Source: Eucalyptus grandis (lineage: Eukaryota; Streptophyta; Magnoliopsida; Myrtales; Myrtaceae). Taken from it: a stretch of DNA of 64,000 bases. Below the pieces are notes generated by a model that was given only the letters and a program-made list of their open reading frames with translations, was not told the origin of the DNA and did not search any database. Location of the stretch: assembly GCF_016545825.1 (NCBI RefSeq), contig NC_052618.1:43036196-43100195 (forward strand), read 5' to 3'. Below are positions 1-11,874 of the stretch, piece by piece. Each line of letters begins with the position of its first letter. The first letter of the stretch is position 1. The position numbers were made by a program, and so were the translations under genes.

Positions 1-1983
1 ACGGACACAGTTGGCAAGAGTATCTATCATGGAATTTAGACTAGTGAATTTAGAAAAGCACTCTACACGATGTTCCAAGTATATTTCTTCAATGTTGGCA
101 TCAACTTTCAGCCGCTCCTTGTTCCCAAAAATAAGCATGTCAAAGTAACAGAGAAAACTTCCCGTTTCAGTGCTTATACCACTATCTGATTCCTTTAATA
201 GCTTCAGAACACGAGTTGCCACTTCCTTGATGGCAACATTTGTAGGAGCACAAACAATGGTTCTATGTTTCCTTTTCAAGAGAGTAAGTAGCAGTGTAGC
301 GATGGTTTTAGTTTTCCCAGTTCCAGGAGGACCCCATATCAGGTCGACAGATGGCTTGTTCTCACATTGGAGGTTACTGAGACAGGCCCCAACTGCTTTT
401 TTTTGGGATTCATTCAGATCATGGCTCAATCTCTCGTCAAGGCTCTCACTCTCAGAACCATTACCTTCGGTAACACAAATATTAGAAACTTTATCAGCCT
501 GCAACCGAAAACATATTTCTTGTGATAATCCAGACCTTGTAAATATGATAGAAGGTTCTGAAACTTAATCGGTGTTAATATGACATAAAGAGCATTGCAC
601 AACACAAACTTAAATCCCGTGAAAAATATAGTATAGAAAATTTTAAGGTCTAGTACCAATGAGTAAGTTGCCTCCAAGTAAGTAATTTGCCCTATTTAAG
701 ACCTAATTCATTCAACTCCATATCATGAAATGGACCAACTAAAAGAAACGATCATCCTAATCTATTGATGAAACAGCATGGCTTAAAGCAACATTTATGT
801 TATTTTCCTAATAAACTTACAAATCGACAGGAATAAAATGAAGCTTTGAAGCTTAGAGGAATATAATAGCAATTTTAAGTCTAAATGGACCAAAGGTACA
901 AAAAAGGAAAGTCATACCACCAAATCTGTGCAGAGAACTTCCTTCAAAATATCCAAGTTCAGAGACATATGCAATGCATTCCATATCCTTCTGTTAGTGA
1001 CTATATTTATCAGGAAAATTGCATACATTGGCTTCCGGGAATTATTTACTTCAAGGTTCGATAATGTCTCCACTTCGAAGTATGTTGATGACGTTGCCTC
1101 ATCCTCTTCATCGTCTTCTCCAATCATCCTAACTAATGCGAACGCCCATCTTCTTCCGAACCTCTCCAAGTCAGGAACAGTTGCTGGCTTAGCATCAGTT
1201 AGAATCAAGATATCTCCAGGCAAAGTTTTGTAAGTTTCCTTGCCACGAGTGTTGGATTCATTGTTCCACTGACCGCCCTTAACAGCATATGAGTTCCCAC
1301 TTCCCGTGCATTCCACACATTCAATAACCTCAGTGAAAGGCAGCAAAGAAATATTTTCCAAACTCGAGCACAGACTCGCCCGGGTTTCTTCCAGTAAAGG
1401 GTAGACGTACGATCCGAGATAATCCTGGACCGACTGAAATTGATCCGGTATAGTCTCCACCTACAAAAACAGCTCGGCCAATTGTCAAATATGACCAACC
1501 AACCTTGACATTTCAAAAAAATACTTGGACCAAATTCCATAAAACATAACATATACTCCTAAAATGCCTAACGAGCTTGCCGAACAAAGTAGAATCATAA
1601 AGGGTTCTATTCTACTAAGTTGAACGCAAGGTTCTTATAAGGCAGGCTTACTAAAAGCACAAACAAAAAAAAAAAGGGAGGGGGGACGAACAGAAATCAT
1701 TGGAAAATTCTCAGGTAAACACGACGTTGTCGTTGAACTTACACGAAAATAAACCAAAAGGGCATGATAAAAAGAAAGGAAGAAAAAAAAAAGAAAAAGC
1801 AAAGATCGGGGAAGAATAGAAAGAAACCTTGTCATGGTAGAGGTTTTCGTTGAGAATGTTGTGAAGAGACCAAGAGAAGACAAAATCAGTCAGGTCATTG
1901 GTACCGTGTCTCCTCCTCCTGCTCAAACCACCTTCTGCTATCTCCACGCCCACCGCTCTGTTTGTGCTCCCTCCCAAACCCAT
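1..1983 (-). CDS. SEN1/UvrD-type (TRANK1-like) helicase, copy 1, 5' part only
   Basis: Partial gene cut by the window edge. Exon 1 is 1,828-1,983 (52 codons), exon 2 is 918-1,460 (181 codons) and exon 3 runs from 498 to base 1 (166 codons visible). Introns 1,461-1,827 and 499-917 are GT-AG and phase 0. The 399 visible residues have no stop. Exon 2 resembles the N-terminal domain of plant SEN1-like helicases (motifs TLPGDILILTDAKP and NRRIWNALHM). Exon 3 carries Walker A GPPGTGKT at residues 289-296 and the following CAPTNVA motif. Exon sizes match the complete copy at 44,918-52,681 exactly; exon 1 differs at 8 of 52 residues. It is probably functional as far as seen. Whether it shares the mosaic motor of copy 2 lies outside the window. 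Such proteins are presumed nuclear RNA/DNA helicases; the substrate is unknown. Confidence 0.85.
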
Positions 1984-2038
1984 CTGAACCCACGTACCAA
2001 AATCTTCTACTTGTTTCTTTCTCCCCTTTTCTTGCCCA

Positions 2039-2197
2039 TCAAAGCACCAGGGAAAAATCGCTCTGAGGTTTCAAGGAACTTTCGAGGCGAATATTGCGCA
2101 AAGCTTGTACGGACATCATCAGCCCTTTTTGAGCTCCGAAGTGAGCATTCTTAGCGACGAAGAAGAATGACACGGGGAAGGCAAAGGGGTCGTCCAT
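2039..2197 (-). other. Possible upstream ORF of helicase copy 1 (52 codons)
   Basis: An ATG 214 bases upstream of the main start opens a frame that ends with TGA before the main ATG at 1,983. The same frame exists upstream of copy 2, where the TGA reads AGA and the frame runs on. Whether it lies in the transcript is unknown, so it is only a candidate uORF. Confidence 0.3.
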
Positions 2198-2520
2198 GGA
2201 ATCTTAAAACAAGCAACTCGAGGTCTTTTCGTCAACCCACCATTCGAGGTCCACGAAAGGCGAAAAGATGGGGGTGGCTCTTCCTCTCGTCTCCCGTACA
2301 CTGTCTGATGACTTTCTTTACTGCCCAGGTGCATGTAAAGATTCCCGCTTTTCTTCGCTTTTTCAATGTTTCGGTTTCTTGCAACCTAAGCTTCGTCGAC
2401 TGCTTTATATCGGAACCGCATCATGGCATGAGTGAAGTTAATTTTTTAAGATATTAAAATTATTTGCTGATACTGAAATAATAAGTAGATAAAAAAAATT
2501 GGATGAATCTTAACCAGAAG

Positions 2521-2990
2521 GATGACGACATAAACAGTCTCTCAACTTTCATATAATGTGTAATTTGGTCTTGAATTTTTAATTTATTTAATAGGATCTT
2601 TAAATTTTAGCCTAATATATAAACTTTTTACTTATTTAACAGAGTCCTTGAACTTTTGGTACATGTTTAATACAGTTCCCGAACTATATGAAAATATTCA
2701 ACATAATCCTTTCATTGATTCAAGACTAGGCATTACATCGAACATTTTATGAATTATATTGAACATATACAAAAAATTTAAGAATTATATTGAATAAATA
2801 AAAAATTTATAGATCACATTATATATTTGGCTAAAATTCAAAGATTATATTAAATAAATTAAAATTCATGGACTATATTACACATTGAGATAAAATTCAA
2901 AGATCATATTTTAAACAAATTTGAAGTTTATGGATTAAATTGCACATTAAGTTAAAATTTAAAAACTTTTCGTGTCATCTTCCCTAACTA
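2521..2990. mobile_element. Small foldback/TIR element (copy-1 side)
   Basis: The ends are imperfect inverted repeats: GATGACGACATAA at the left against the complement of TTTTCGTGTCATCT at the right. The inside is AT-rich with repeated phrases on both strands. A counterpart sits at the matching place upstream of copy 2 (57,743-58,162), so the element is older than the duplication. There is no coding capacity. The superfamily is not clear. Confidence 0.5.
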
Positions 2991-3939
2991 GAAGTCAACG
3001 ATGAATGTGAACATTTACTTCAGTCACTTGGCTTTTATTTTTTGAGCATCCATATTGATGTATATCATGAAAAACCTTAGATTTACCCTAAATTGATAAG
3101 ATATAAAGATTTTCAATTGGTCTAATATGAGGTTATATTGCATGGGCTATAGGGCTTTGCTTGTGATAAGTAGACATGTGATTGAAAACTTTATAGATAG
3201 TTTTCAAGCTAATTTTAATGCATAAATAACTTAATATAAGGAGCAATTACAAAACGCAATTTGTGAAGCGCAATCTCATTAATCCAGTGATACAATTAGA
3301 CTGTCGTTATTACACATCAAGAATGGTGGATTCCAAATTAAATGTGCAAATCTTTTTTTTCATTATTGCATTTTAAATTTTAATTGTGGAGATTTTGGAG
3401 TGCACATGTGTGTTGACACTTAATTTTGGCAACGTTAAGTAAATAAAAAAATAAAAATCTCATCAGAACAATTAAAAGGAAAAAAAATGAAAAAATCAAT
3501 CTAATTGATTATGTATGGAAATTTCAAATTTCAAATCTTGATAAATGCGGAAGCAGTTCTAGATCAAGGATCAAGATTTAGGGAATCGGGTAAATAAATA
3601 GCAAGAATTTTGATAAAATGAAATGAATCTAAACAAAATCGAGCTGATTGCGAAATAAATCTTCGATTTGAAACGTGATAATTAACGTAATAAAAGATGG
3701 AAACTCAAAAATTGCCATAAAAAGCGACTGTCCGGAATTAGTATAGAAAAGAGCCACAGTTTCCGTGAAAGGGGAGCGAATTCAGAAAAAAAAATCGAGA
3801 GAAAAAAATTTCATGTCAGGGGGACTTTTCTCCTACGGTTTTTGATTTCAAAATTCAAGGGAAAATTTTTTGGAAAGAAATAAATAGTCAAAAGTCGGCA
3901 GAGAAAGTACGCCAGAGGAGAGGGACGTGCGAGTGGACA

Positions 3940-4715
3940 GGTGAGGTGGGAGAGAGAGAGAGAGAGAAAAAAAAAAAAAAGGGCGCGGCACTGTTCATCT
4001 TCTTCGCGAGGCAGGCCCTGCCCGCGCCCGCACCGGCCACCGCGCCGGCACCGCCTCCGCCAGCCGCCACCGCGGTTCCACCACCGCTGCTTCGCCGGTC
4101 TCGCCCGCGCCGCTTCTGCCCACCCGACGCCGCTGCTGCTCCGCCGACGCCTGCAGCACTCCTCGCCGCTCCGCTCGCCGTCCGCCGACGTTCGCCGAGC
4201 CGCCTCTGCTCCGCCTGCCAAAACCCCTCGCCCGTCTCGCCCGCCCGCTTGTCTCCCGCGACCCAGCGCCTGACGCCCTGCAGCACCACCAGAGCCCGAC
4301 GCCGCCGTTGCTGCTTCCCTCCCGGCGTCGCTGCTGCCCCGCCTGACGCCGAGCGTCGCCCAGCCAACGCCTGCACCTCAGCCCGCCGCCGTCCCACTGC
4401 AGCACCACCAGAGCCCGACGCCGCCGTTGTTGCTTTCCTCCTGCCGTCGCTCGCCCGCAGCAGCTGCCGGACCCCCTCGGCCGGCGCCTACGCATCCGCT
4501 CGGAGCCCGACGCCGCCGCGCCTCTGCAACCCGCGACCCAGCGCCGAGCACTGCCCAGCCAACGCCTACAGCTCCGGATCCGCTGCCCGACGCCACGCCT
4601 CCGAAGCTCGCAGCCTGCTCACCTCGCCGGAGCTCCGACGCCGGTCACCCCTGTCCCAGCAGCCACAGCCCGACCCCGGTGCAAATTGTCGATCCCGCGC
4701 ACGGGCCTGTTTTTT
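3940..4715. repeat. GC-rich, Pro/Ala-coding-like tract inside the solo LTR
   Basis: This is a sharp island of GC-rich sequence in AT-rich surroundings, opened by a GA run and an A run. It contains partial direct repeats: AGCCCGACGCCGCCG recurs near 4,293, 4,412 and 4,503, and a longer unit starting CTGCAGCACCACCAGAGCC occurs at 4,278 and 4,397. Long open frames exist on both strands because stops are rare at this composition. I do not call a gene here. Confidence 0.5.
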
Positions 4716-5212
4716 TTTTCTTTAAGCTAAAAGAGTCAAGGCAGTTTTTTTTAGTTTTTTTTTTTATCAAGTTTTGTTATCATTGTTCATTTTATGAATA
4801 TTTTAGGCACTGATTTTGCCGAAAATTACTATAAGTACTAATTTGATTAGTGTGATGTCGGATTATTTTTTTAATTATATTGATTTTTTGGGTACTTTGA
4901 TAGTGTTTTGATTATTAAATCATTATAATTATTAATTTGACCGGATTATTTTTTTAATTATAAGACTTAGAATCAAATTTTTAATCATTTTAAATTTTTC
5001 GTTAATTTAACCCCGTGAGATAACGGATTATTTTTTTAATTATTTTAATTCTTCGTTTGATGAATATCTTGATTAGTTTAGATATAATGTTTATCTGATG
5101 TCCAAATCTTGCATGGGAATATGTTGGTTTCATATGGTAGGGTTGCATTTTTAGATTGCATGTTTAGATAATTTTTGGAACAAATTAGCATTAGATTTAA
5201 ATATTTTTTTTT

Positions 5213-5834
5213 TGGGAAAAAACCATCAAAAACCTCAAACTTTGCCCCAAATAACACATTTACCTTAAACTTTTTTTTTTTTTTTGTAACGTGAAAAACC
5301 CCAAAATTTTTCAAATTGTGACATATTTATCTTATCAAGAGCATTTTTATCTTCTTCTTTTTTTAATGTTTTTTCCTTTTTCTTTTTTTTTTCTTTTTTT
5401 CTTTTTCTTTAATCTGCCAGCCATGGCGAAGGGAAGCCGGCGTCCGACGAGGGCTGCCCTCATCGGTGTCCAGGGTCGCCCTCCCTTGGGCCGGCTAGGG
5501 TCGCCCTTGGCCGGGTCGGACCCTCACCCGACGTCGGTGAGAACTCGGGCAAGCGCGTGAGGGAGGCACTCGCTCGACACCGACGAGGGCAGCCCTAGCC
5601 GGCCCTAGGCGAGGGCGACCCTCGCTCACCGTCGGTGAGGGTAACCCTTGCCGAATGTCTTTGGCGGAGGAAAGAGATAAGGAAAAAAAGTAAAATGTGG
5701 TTTTTTGTGTCACAAAAAAAGTTTGAGGTAAACGTGTTACGGTTGGTAAAGTTCAAGATTTTTCACGTTACAAAAAAAAGTTTGAGGTAAATTTGTCACT
5801 TTGAGCAAAATTTAGGGTTTTTCGTGATTTTTCC
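5213..5834. mobile_element. TIR element, family 1, with GC-rich core
   Basis: The long inverted ends read like AAAAACCTCAAACTTTGCC, then CACATTTACC, then GTAACGTGAAAAAC, on the left strand, and the same on the complement of 5,700-5,834. The core (about 5,425-5,660) is GC-rich with many GAGGGC/GCCCTC words. It belongs to the same family as 18,453-19,097. It has no transposase, so it is a non-autonomous DNA element. No clear target duplication could be fixed because of T-runs at both ends. Confidence 0.6.
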
Positions 5835-6492
5835 TTCTTTTTTTTTTATAGATAAGGGCTTAGATAATTTTTGCACATTTTAATAATCTCATTTTTCTAA
5901 AAAATAGTTTTCTAAGATATGATAGGTTTAAGTCAAATTAATCCTAAAATAAATTAAAAAATTATTTATTTTAGATAGTTTAACTAGGGTTTTTATTAAT
6001 TCCGATTTTCAATAAAAAAAAATACAAAAAGTATTAGTTGCATGTCAAATAGTTTGCATAATAGGTTCATTTAATTAGAATTTGTTTGTTAGTAAAATTA
6101 AGTCATATAGTTAAAGTGCATATTTTATAGAAAAAATCTAATTTCAAGAAAATCCAAAAAAAATAATAATTGCTTACTTTGTGTGTTTAATTCTTTTGAT
6201 GGAATTTGTTTGATTTATTAGATGTTTAATAATAATTGAACACTCGTGTGATCATCATTTTCAAAGTTTTGATTTGTATAAGTAAAATAATTAGATAATT
6301 ATTTTACTTAGTTGTCTAATCGATCTAACATAAATTGATTAGTGGTGACTTCTAAATAAAATATATTTGTATGTTAAAAATTTGAACTTATTGTGAATTG
6401 AAATGGATTTAGGAGAATACGAGTTAAATTTAAAATTTAGTAATCTATTAATCTAAATCGTAAGTGATGTACCTAAAATTTAGATAGTGACA

Positions 6493-9400
6493 GTGTGCAG
6501 GGTGAACCATCGCATCACCACGGGACACCGGCTTTGCTTCACAGTGCAGGAGCCGTAGGCATGAAACGCTTTGTTCCAAGGCATCATGCGACAGAGCCGT
6601 CTCGCCTCGAACCTGCACGGGTCGTTGTCTTCTCGGCCTCCGTACATCGTGCAATGATTTTTGTTACTGCAAAAATGCACGTAAAGCTTTCATATTTACT
6701 CGTCAATTCCGCGTTTCGGTGAACTCGTGTCTCCTTTTCTGACTCCGAGTCCGATTCAGGCTAACGACAAAAGAAGAGGATAAGCAAGAGGAAAAGCAAG
6801 CGTCTGATTTCTGTCATCATAGGCCTGTCCACTGTTTGTCTGTCCGAATCTTGAGTAGATTTACTTTTCGAGAAGTTAAAACTACTTTTTGACATCGAAA
6901 ATGCTAAATAGATTGAAAGATGGATGAATTTGAACCCGAAAACGACGAAGAACATGAACTTCCGGCTAATGATGAACATTATTTAATAGCTTTGGTTTTT
7001 CAAATTTTGAGCATATGTATCGATGTATTATTACAAAAACTTCTCAAAGGATTACTTTGAAACTTGAAACTTAAAATTATAAAAGGTTGGAGATGCCTTC
7101 TCCTTGATGGTTTTGCCTAATCTTCCATGAGTAAGCTGCCATCAATGCGTTATTTGAACAATTAAAAATGATTATTATCAAGTATTTTGAAATTAAAAAA
7201 GAATCAATTACGTAATTTCTAGAACCTCTCAATTATTTTCTCTCCATAATGAATTATAATAGTTATGGACTATCTAAATGCTGTTGAATGTGATTTTATT
7301 TTTCAATTTGTTTTTAGTTTTATTTTGATTCGTTATAAAATCATCACTCATTTCTATGTCTTCATTATGACAATAAGCATCAAAGGTCTGCACTAACTTT
7401 ATTTCATGTATTCCTTTCACAATAGTCTTCAAGACGTACATTTAACATATCCAACATCGATTGATTCGTTCCTTAATAAAGTCAATGTTCCCAAGCATTA
7501 TTAAAGTTATCTAACGTGCAACGTGCTGGTTGTCGTCTAGTAAATCGTATATAAAAAAGAGATGTGGAAGGAATATCGCTTTAGAAAAAGTCAGAAGTTT
7601 TTTAGATAAATAGTATATAAAAAGTTACGCCGGCAATCTCCCATTTGCAAAGCCAAGGAAAATCCCCCCATTAACCTTACATACTCAAGTGGTACCTTTA
7701 TTGAGACAAACGATAAGGCAAAAATATCTATATTTGACATATAAATCTACGAAATGTTCTATCAAGTTAACGTGGGACAAATGTCTGAAACATTGGTACA
7801 GACATCTACATTGATATATTATTAAAAACTCTGTAAAGGTTTGCCCAAAAACTCGGCACTTAAAATTGTTAATAATTAGAGACGCCTCATCTCCATTATT
7901 TTTGCCAAATCCTCGACAAAGCGAGCTGCTATCAGACGTCGTTTTCTGTCAAGTATTGTCAATCAAAGGAGAATTGACTGGGTAAATTCATATCGCCTCT
8001 TCATTATATCTCTCCATAACGTGTCACAATATTCATGGACTTCCGAAACTCCATTGAGAGTGTTTCAAGAAAGTAAATGCAATCACTATGTTATGCTATG
8101 GACTGTCGTTCTTTCACTTTGCTTTAAGTTCTATTTCCATTAATTACAGAATCACAAATTATTTTCTACGTTTTGATTGATTCGAAACTAAAATATGCTT
8201 TAAAAGTTCTGCACTAACATTGTTTCAAGCTCTCCTCGCACGATTATATTGAATAAGTGCATTTAAAACATCTGGCCGTGGTTAAAACATTTATATAAAA
8301 AAAACTGAAAAATATAACATTTTGAATATTAGTAGAATCATTAGATTCTTATTGTTATCTACCGTGATGAACGGGTCGTAGAGATGCGATAAGATAATCA
8401 CTTTAATAAAAGGTCAATAGACTGAAAGCTTTTAAAAAGCTTATTAGTAAATTCAATCGATTTTGCACCGAATGCTAAAGAGATGTAACAGGTAGGGGAA
8501 TCTATTCACTTATGATATGATGTCATTCACATGATGATAGATAGATGCCATGTTTCGATTCGGTAATTTGTAGGACTTGTCATCGTGCATGGTGAACCAC
8601 AGCATCGCTACTAATAGAGGCATCAAAATGGGTTTAAAACCCATATTTTGACTCATATTTAATGGTGTGGGCAGTAAATGAGTTACCTTAAATTAAAAAA
8701 AAAAAAAAAAAAAAAAACTTAAGTAGGTTATAAATGAGTTACTAACAATTTAATGGGTCTTAAATGTGTATTAGTAAGATTACCTAACAAGCTTAAATGA
8801 ATCATAATCAAGTCATTTTTATTTTTTTTAAACTTTCTGACTTTTATTATAATTTTTTCTTTTTCTTTTCTTTTTTTTCTTCATTCTCAGTCGATGGCTA
8901 TCACAATGACAGTTGGCAACCCACCACAAGTGAGGGACAAGCTCCCCAACCTCTGCGTTGGTGAGGCTCAAATCTCATCAATTTGGCCAGATTTGAGCTA
9001 GTTAGAAGTCAGGGAGCCCGAGCTTGCGATCCGATCTCTAGCCAGGCTTAAGCTCGTCGGCGTTGAGCAAGAGCTCAGCCTTGCCGAATCTAGTAAGGTG
9101 GAGCCTTGCTTAAGGTAGGCTTTGCTTGGCTAGATCCAACTTTAGTTGATTTTAAATTTTGAGCATCTATATTGATGTACTATTACAAAAACTTCTCATA
9201 GGATTACCTGGAAAGTTGAGGCTTAAAAATATAGATAAAGAGATATCTCAAAAAATTGAGCCGCCAACTAGATGTGATCTGAACAGTTAAATATGTTTAT
9301 CATTGAGATATTTTTTTTTTAACCAAAAAGAGAATCAATTACGTAATTTCTACTGTCTCTTAACTATTTCCGTCCCTAATGAGCTATAATAATTATGGAC

Positions 9401-9960
9401 TATATAAATCCTATTGAGTGTGATTTTATTTTTTTGCTTTGATTTAAGTTTTATTTTGATTTATTATAAAGTCACCACTCATTTTCTATGTTTTCATCAA
9501 TTCAATACGGTAATACGAATTAAAAATCTACACTTTGTTTCACGTGTTTCCTTTCACAATGATTTTCGAAAAGTATATTGCACATGCCCAACTCTGATTG
9601 ATACGTTCCATGATAGTGTCACAATATGATACTATCAAACATTATTAAAGTTATCTAATGCCCAATGTTCATATTGCCGTCTAGTAAATTGTCTAGAAAA
9701 AGAGATGCGATGGGAATATCGCTTTAGTAAAAGTCTAAAGTTCTTTAGACGAACATCTTTTCAAAAAGCTGTATCGGCAATCTCGCATTTCATTCACAAA
9801 GCCAAGGAAAATCTGTCCCCATTAACCGTACATACTTCTACACTACCTATTAGTGAGACAAATGACGAGGTAAAAATATCTATGTTTGGCGTAAATTCCA
9901 CAAAATGATAGATCAAGTTCATGTTAGACAAATGCTTGAAACATTGATACAGACACATAC
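6493..9960. repeat. Upstream intergenic repeat region of helicase copy 1
   Basis: No gene is recognised. The stretch matches 60,222-63,793 upstream of copy 2 over most of its length. It contains diverged repeat units of roughly 0.8 kb starting around 7,000, 7,790 and 9,150. Each has phrases such as TGATATATTATTAAAAACT or TGTACTATTACAAAAACTTCTC, then TCTCCATAATG, then a CTAGTAAAT motif. These units are non-coding by inspection. Confidence 0.55.
8600..9130. mobile_element. GC-rich insert between repeat units (copy-1 side)
   Basis: The block has an AT-rich left arm (AAATGGGTTTAAAACCC, then a 20-plus A run) and a GC-rich right part (8,890-9,130) built of GAGCTTG/AGCCTTG-type words. The matching block upstream of copy 2 is 62,690-63,270. 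It looks like a non-autonomous element that predates the duplication, but I could not define both ends. Confidence 0.3.
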
Positions 9961-11647
9961 GAATTACCGGTCGACCTAGAGTAACCCATTGAGAAGTACG
10001 GATATTTCAAAATTATGACTACAGTCTACATTTTGTTGGAGAAAACTTCCTTACCTGTTTTGAAGTTGAAAAAACATTTCCTTCCATCAAAGTTTGAAGA
10101 CAGATTCAAGCCTTAAAGTCTGCCCTCATTGATAGTTTCTAGACCGACGAAGAAATTTTATTCAGATGCAAGTTTATCTTTAAGGATTTGATCCATTTGG
10201 TTGAAGATTATCTCACAGCTGGAGATAGCATATAAATATCTATTATTCGTTTTGAAATCAATACGAGTAAATTGGATCCGTTGATTGGCGAAGTATACTT
10301 GGAAGGTTCTACTTATGGAACCTAGATCCTGATTGTATGGGCGAGCAGGATTGGTGGGCTATCTTCACATTCCTTAAGTAGCTTGAAATCTCCCTAATTA
10401 ATTCTATCTAATGGGTAGATTGGAAGAACTCATTTGGAAGATGCCAACGAATATGAAGGCATGGAGGAGTATATAAGGAAAATGCTTTAGTTATTCGAGT
10501 GTGTGCGTGATAGATAAATTCCAAAGTCTGAAGCTCCTTGTTCTTTGCTGATTCATTTGTTGAGCAAAAATTTGTACTCAAAAGAGAGTTTAGACATTTG
10601 TGAGGCCTTGAGGAAGTGTAGTAGAGTCTCTACACTATGGAATCAAAGACGTGATATTGTAACGGCTCTTTTGATTCATAGTGAAATCCAATCGGTGGGC
10701 TGTCAATGCGAGAGTGTGGATGTAAGCTTGGATTAAGTCGAACTACTATAAATCTTGTGTTCTTATTCTCTTCCCTGAACTCTTTTATTTTGCTCGTAAC
10801 TCTATTTAATTGTTAGAGTATGATTTTCTCTGCAAAGGCTATTTTCATCCAGATTCAGGTTAAAAGTAAAGTCTTATACTATATTTTGCAAAAGTTGTTT
10901 GTGCACTTATTCACCCCCCTCTAGGTACTCATACTAATACTATCAGATTTGATTGGGAATCTATAATATTGTCTTGAAGGGGTCATGAGAACCATGTCAC
11001 CCAATTTTACTAATGATTAAGTTTGCACATAAGCGATGTTCATAACTAATTTATCAAGCAAATAAAAGGTAGAAAGAGATTTAGAAGAAATGTTCAGCCT
11101 AACATTTTATCTTACTATAAATGGTCTTCCAACATGTGTAAAGGAGATGAAATCAGTCCCACTTACAAAAATTTGGGATTCAAAAGGGTCTAACTCTACC
11201 TCGATTATTATATATGATCATGTCAATGAGTGGCCAGATTTTTGTTTACCATTCGTTATTTGATTCGATAATGCATCATCGGCAGCACGATTATGCATGC
11301 GGAGAAAAAAAGACACCAAAGTCGTATTGTAACAATTTTATATTACATATAAGAGGTCAAATCAACTTTGAAAAGCAAATCAGTGTATATGGCACCTGTA
11401 AATGGAGTCCTAAAATTTCAATGTCTCGAGGGACATCAACAAGCTGCCCCTTTGAGTTGCTGGGTGTCCCATCCCTCAGTACCTCGAAGTCATCCCGTAA
11501 TTGGAACTCGAACTAGGTTCTTGGAAGAGATCGTTTTCGCACCATGCATGTCGACCGTGATCTCGCTGGGCCCTGGTGGCCTAGCATGGTACCAAGACCC
11601 GATTTTGGTACTTTGGTTCCCTTCTTTGAGTAGATTGCTTTCGCAAT
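9961..11647. other. Stretch without a recognised gene
   Basis: The sequence is of mixed composition, with short frames in several phases and many stops. The phrase TTCACCCCCCTCTAGG near 10,910 is typical of the leader region of some plant copia elements, so a decayed LTR-element fragment around 10,730-10,960 is possible. Nothing else could be assigned. Confidence 0.3.
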
Positions 11648-11870
11648 TGTAACAAAGTGAAAAATAAAAGGTGTCGAGAGAAGACGAAGTGTGGGAATTT
11701 TGTGTCTCTCTCTATTGATTGTAATTCCTTGTACAAAGCTATGTATTTAATTACTAAGAATGAAATAATAAAAGGAAAATAAATATTCTCCTATATTTCT
11801 AATCCTAAAATAGACTCGATTCTCTATCAATTTACAATTGATATGATTCACTAAATCATGTCTTTCAACA
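11648..11870 (-). repeat. Copia A 3' LTR
   Basis: This 223-bp LTR begins TGTAAC and ends CAACA on the plus strand. It differs from the partner at 17,020-17,240 by about nine substitutions and two small indels, roughly 4 percent. On the element strand it is followed inward by the purine tract CTCAAGGGGAG (11,871-11,881). Confidence 0.9.
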
Positions 11871-11874
11871 CTCC

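Larger units (their letters stand above)
3411..6492. mobile_element. Probable 3.1-kb solo LTR
   Basis: Comparison of the two duplicated upstream regions shows this block only in copy 1. Copy 2 reads straight from TGCACATG into GTGAACC near 60,217-60,230. The block starts TGTTGACACT and ends AGTGACA (TGT...ACA). It is flanked by ATGTG at the left and GTGTG at the right, a 5-bp target duplication with one mismatch. It has no pol domain. An AATAAATAG box near 3,878 followed by a GC-rich tract could be the LTR promoter and leader. A TIR element (5,213-5,834) is nested in it, so the original LTR was about 2.4 kb. The parent family is not identified. Confidence 0.55.

Noticed and set aside
3946..4725. 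Long Pro/Ala-rich open frames on both strands
   Set aside because: The region is so GC-rich that stops are rare in all frames. There is no domain, no intron context and no codon signal favouring one strand, and it lies inside a probable LTR.
11368..11652. 94-codon plus-strand frame left of copia A
   Set aside because: It ends inside the LTR and has no motif. The minus strand here is the more likely continuation of an older relic.
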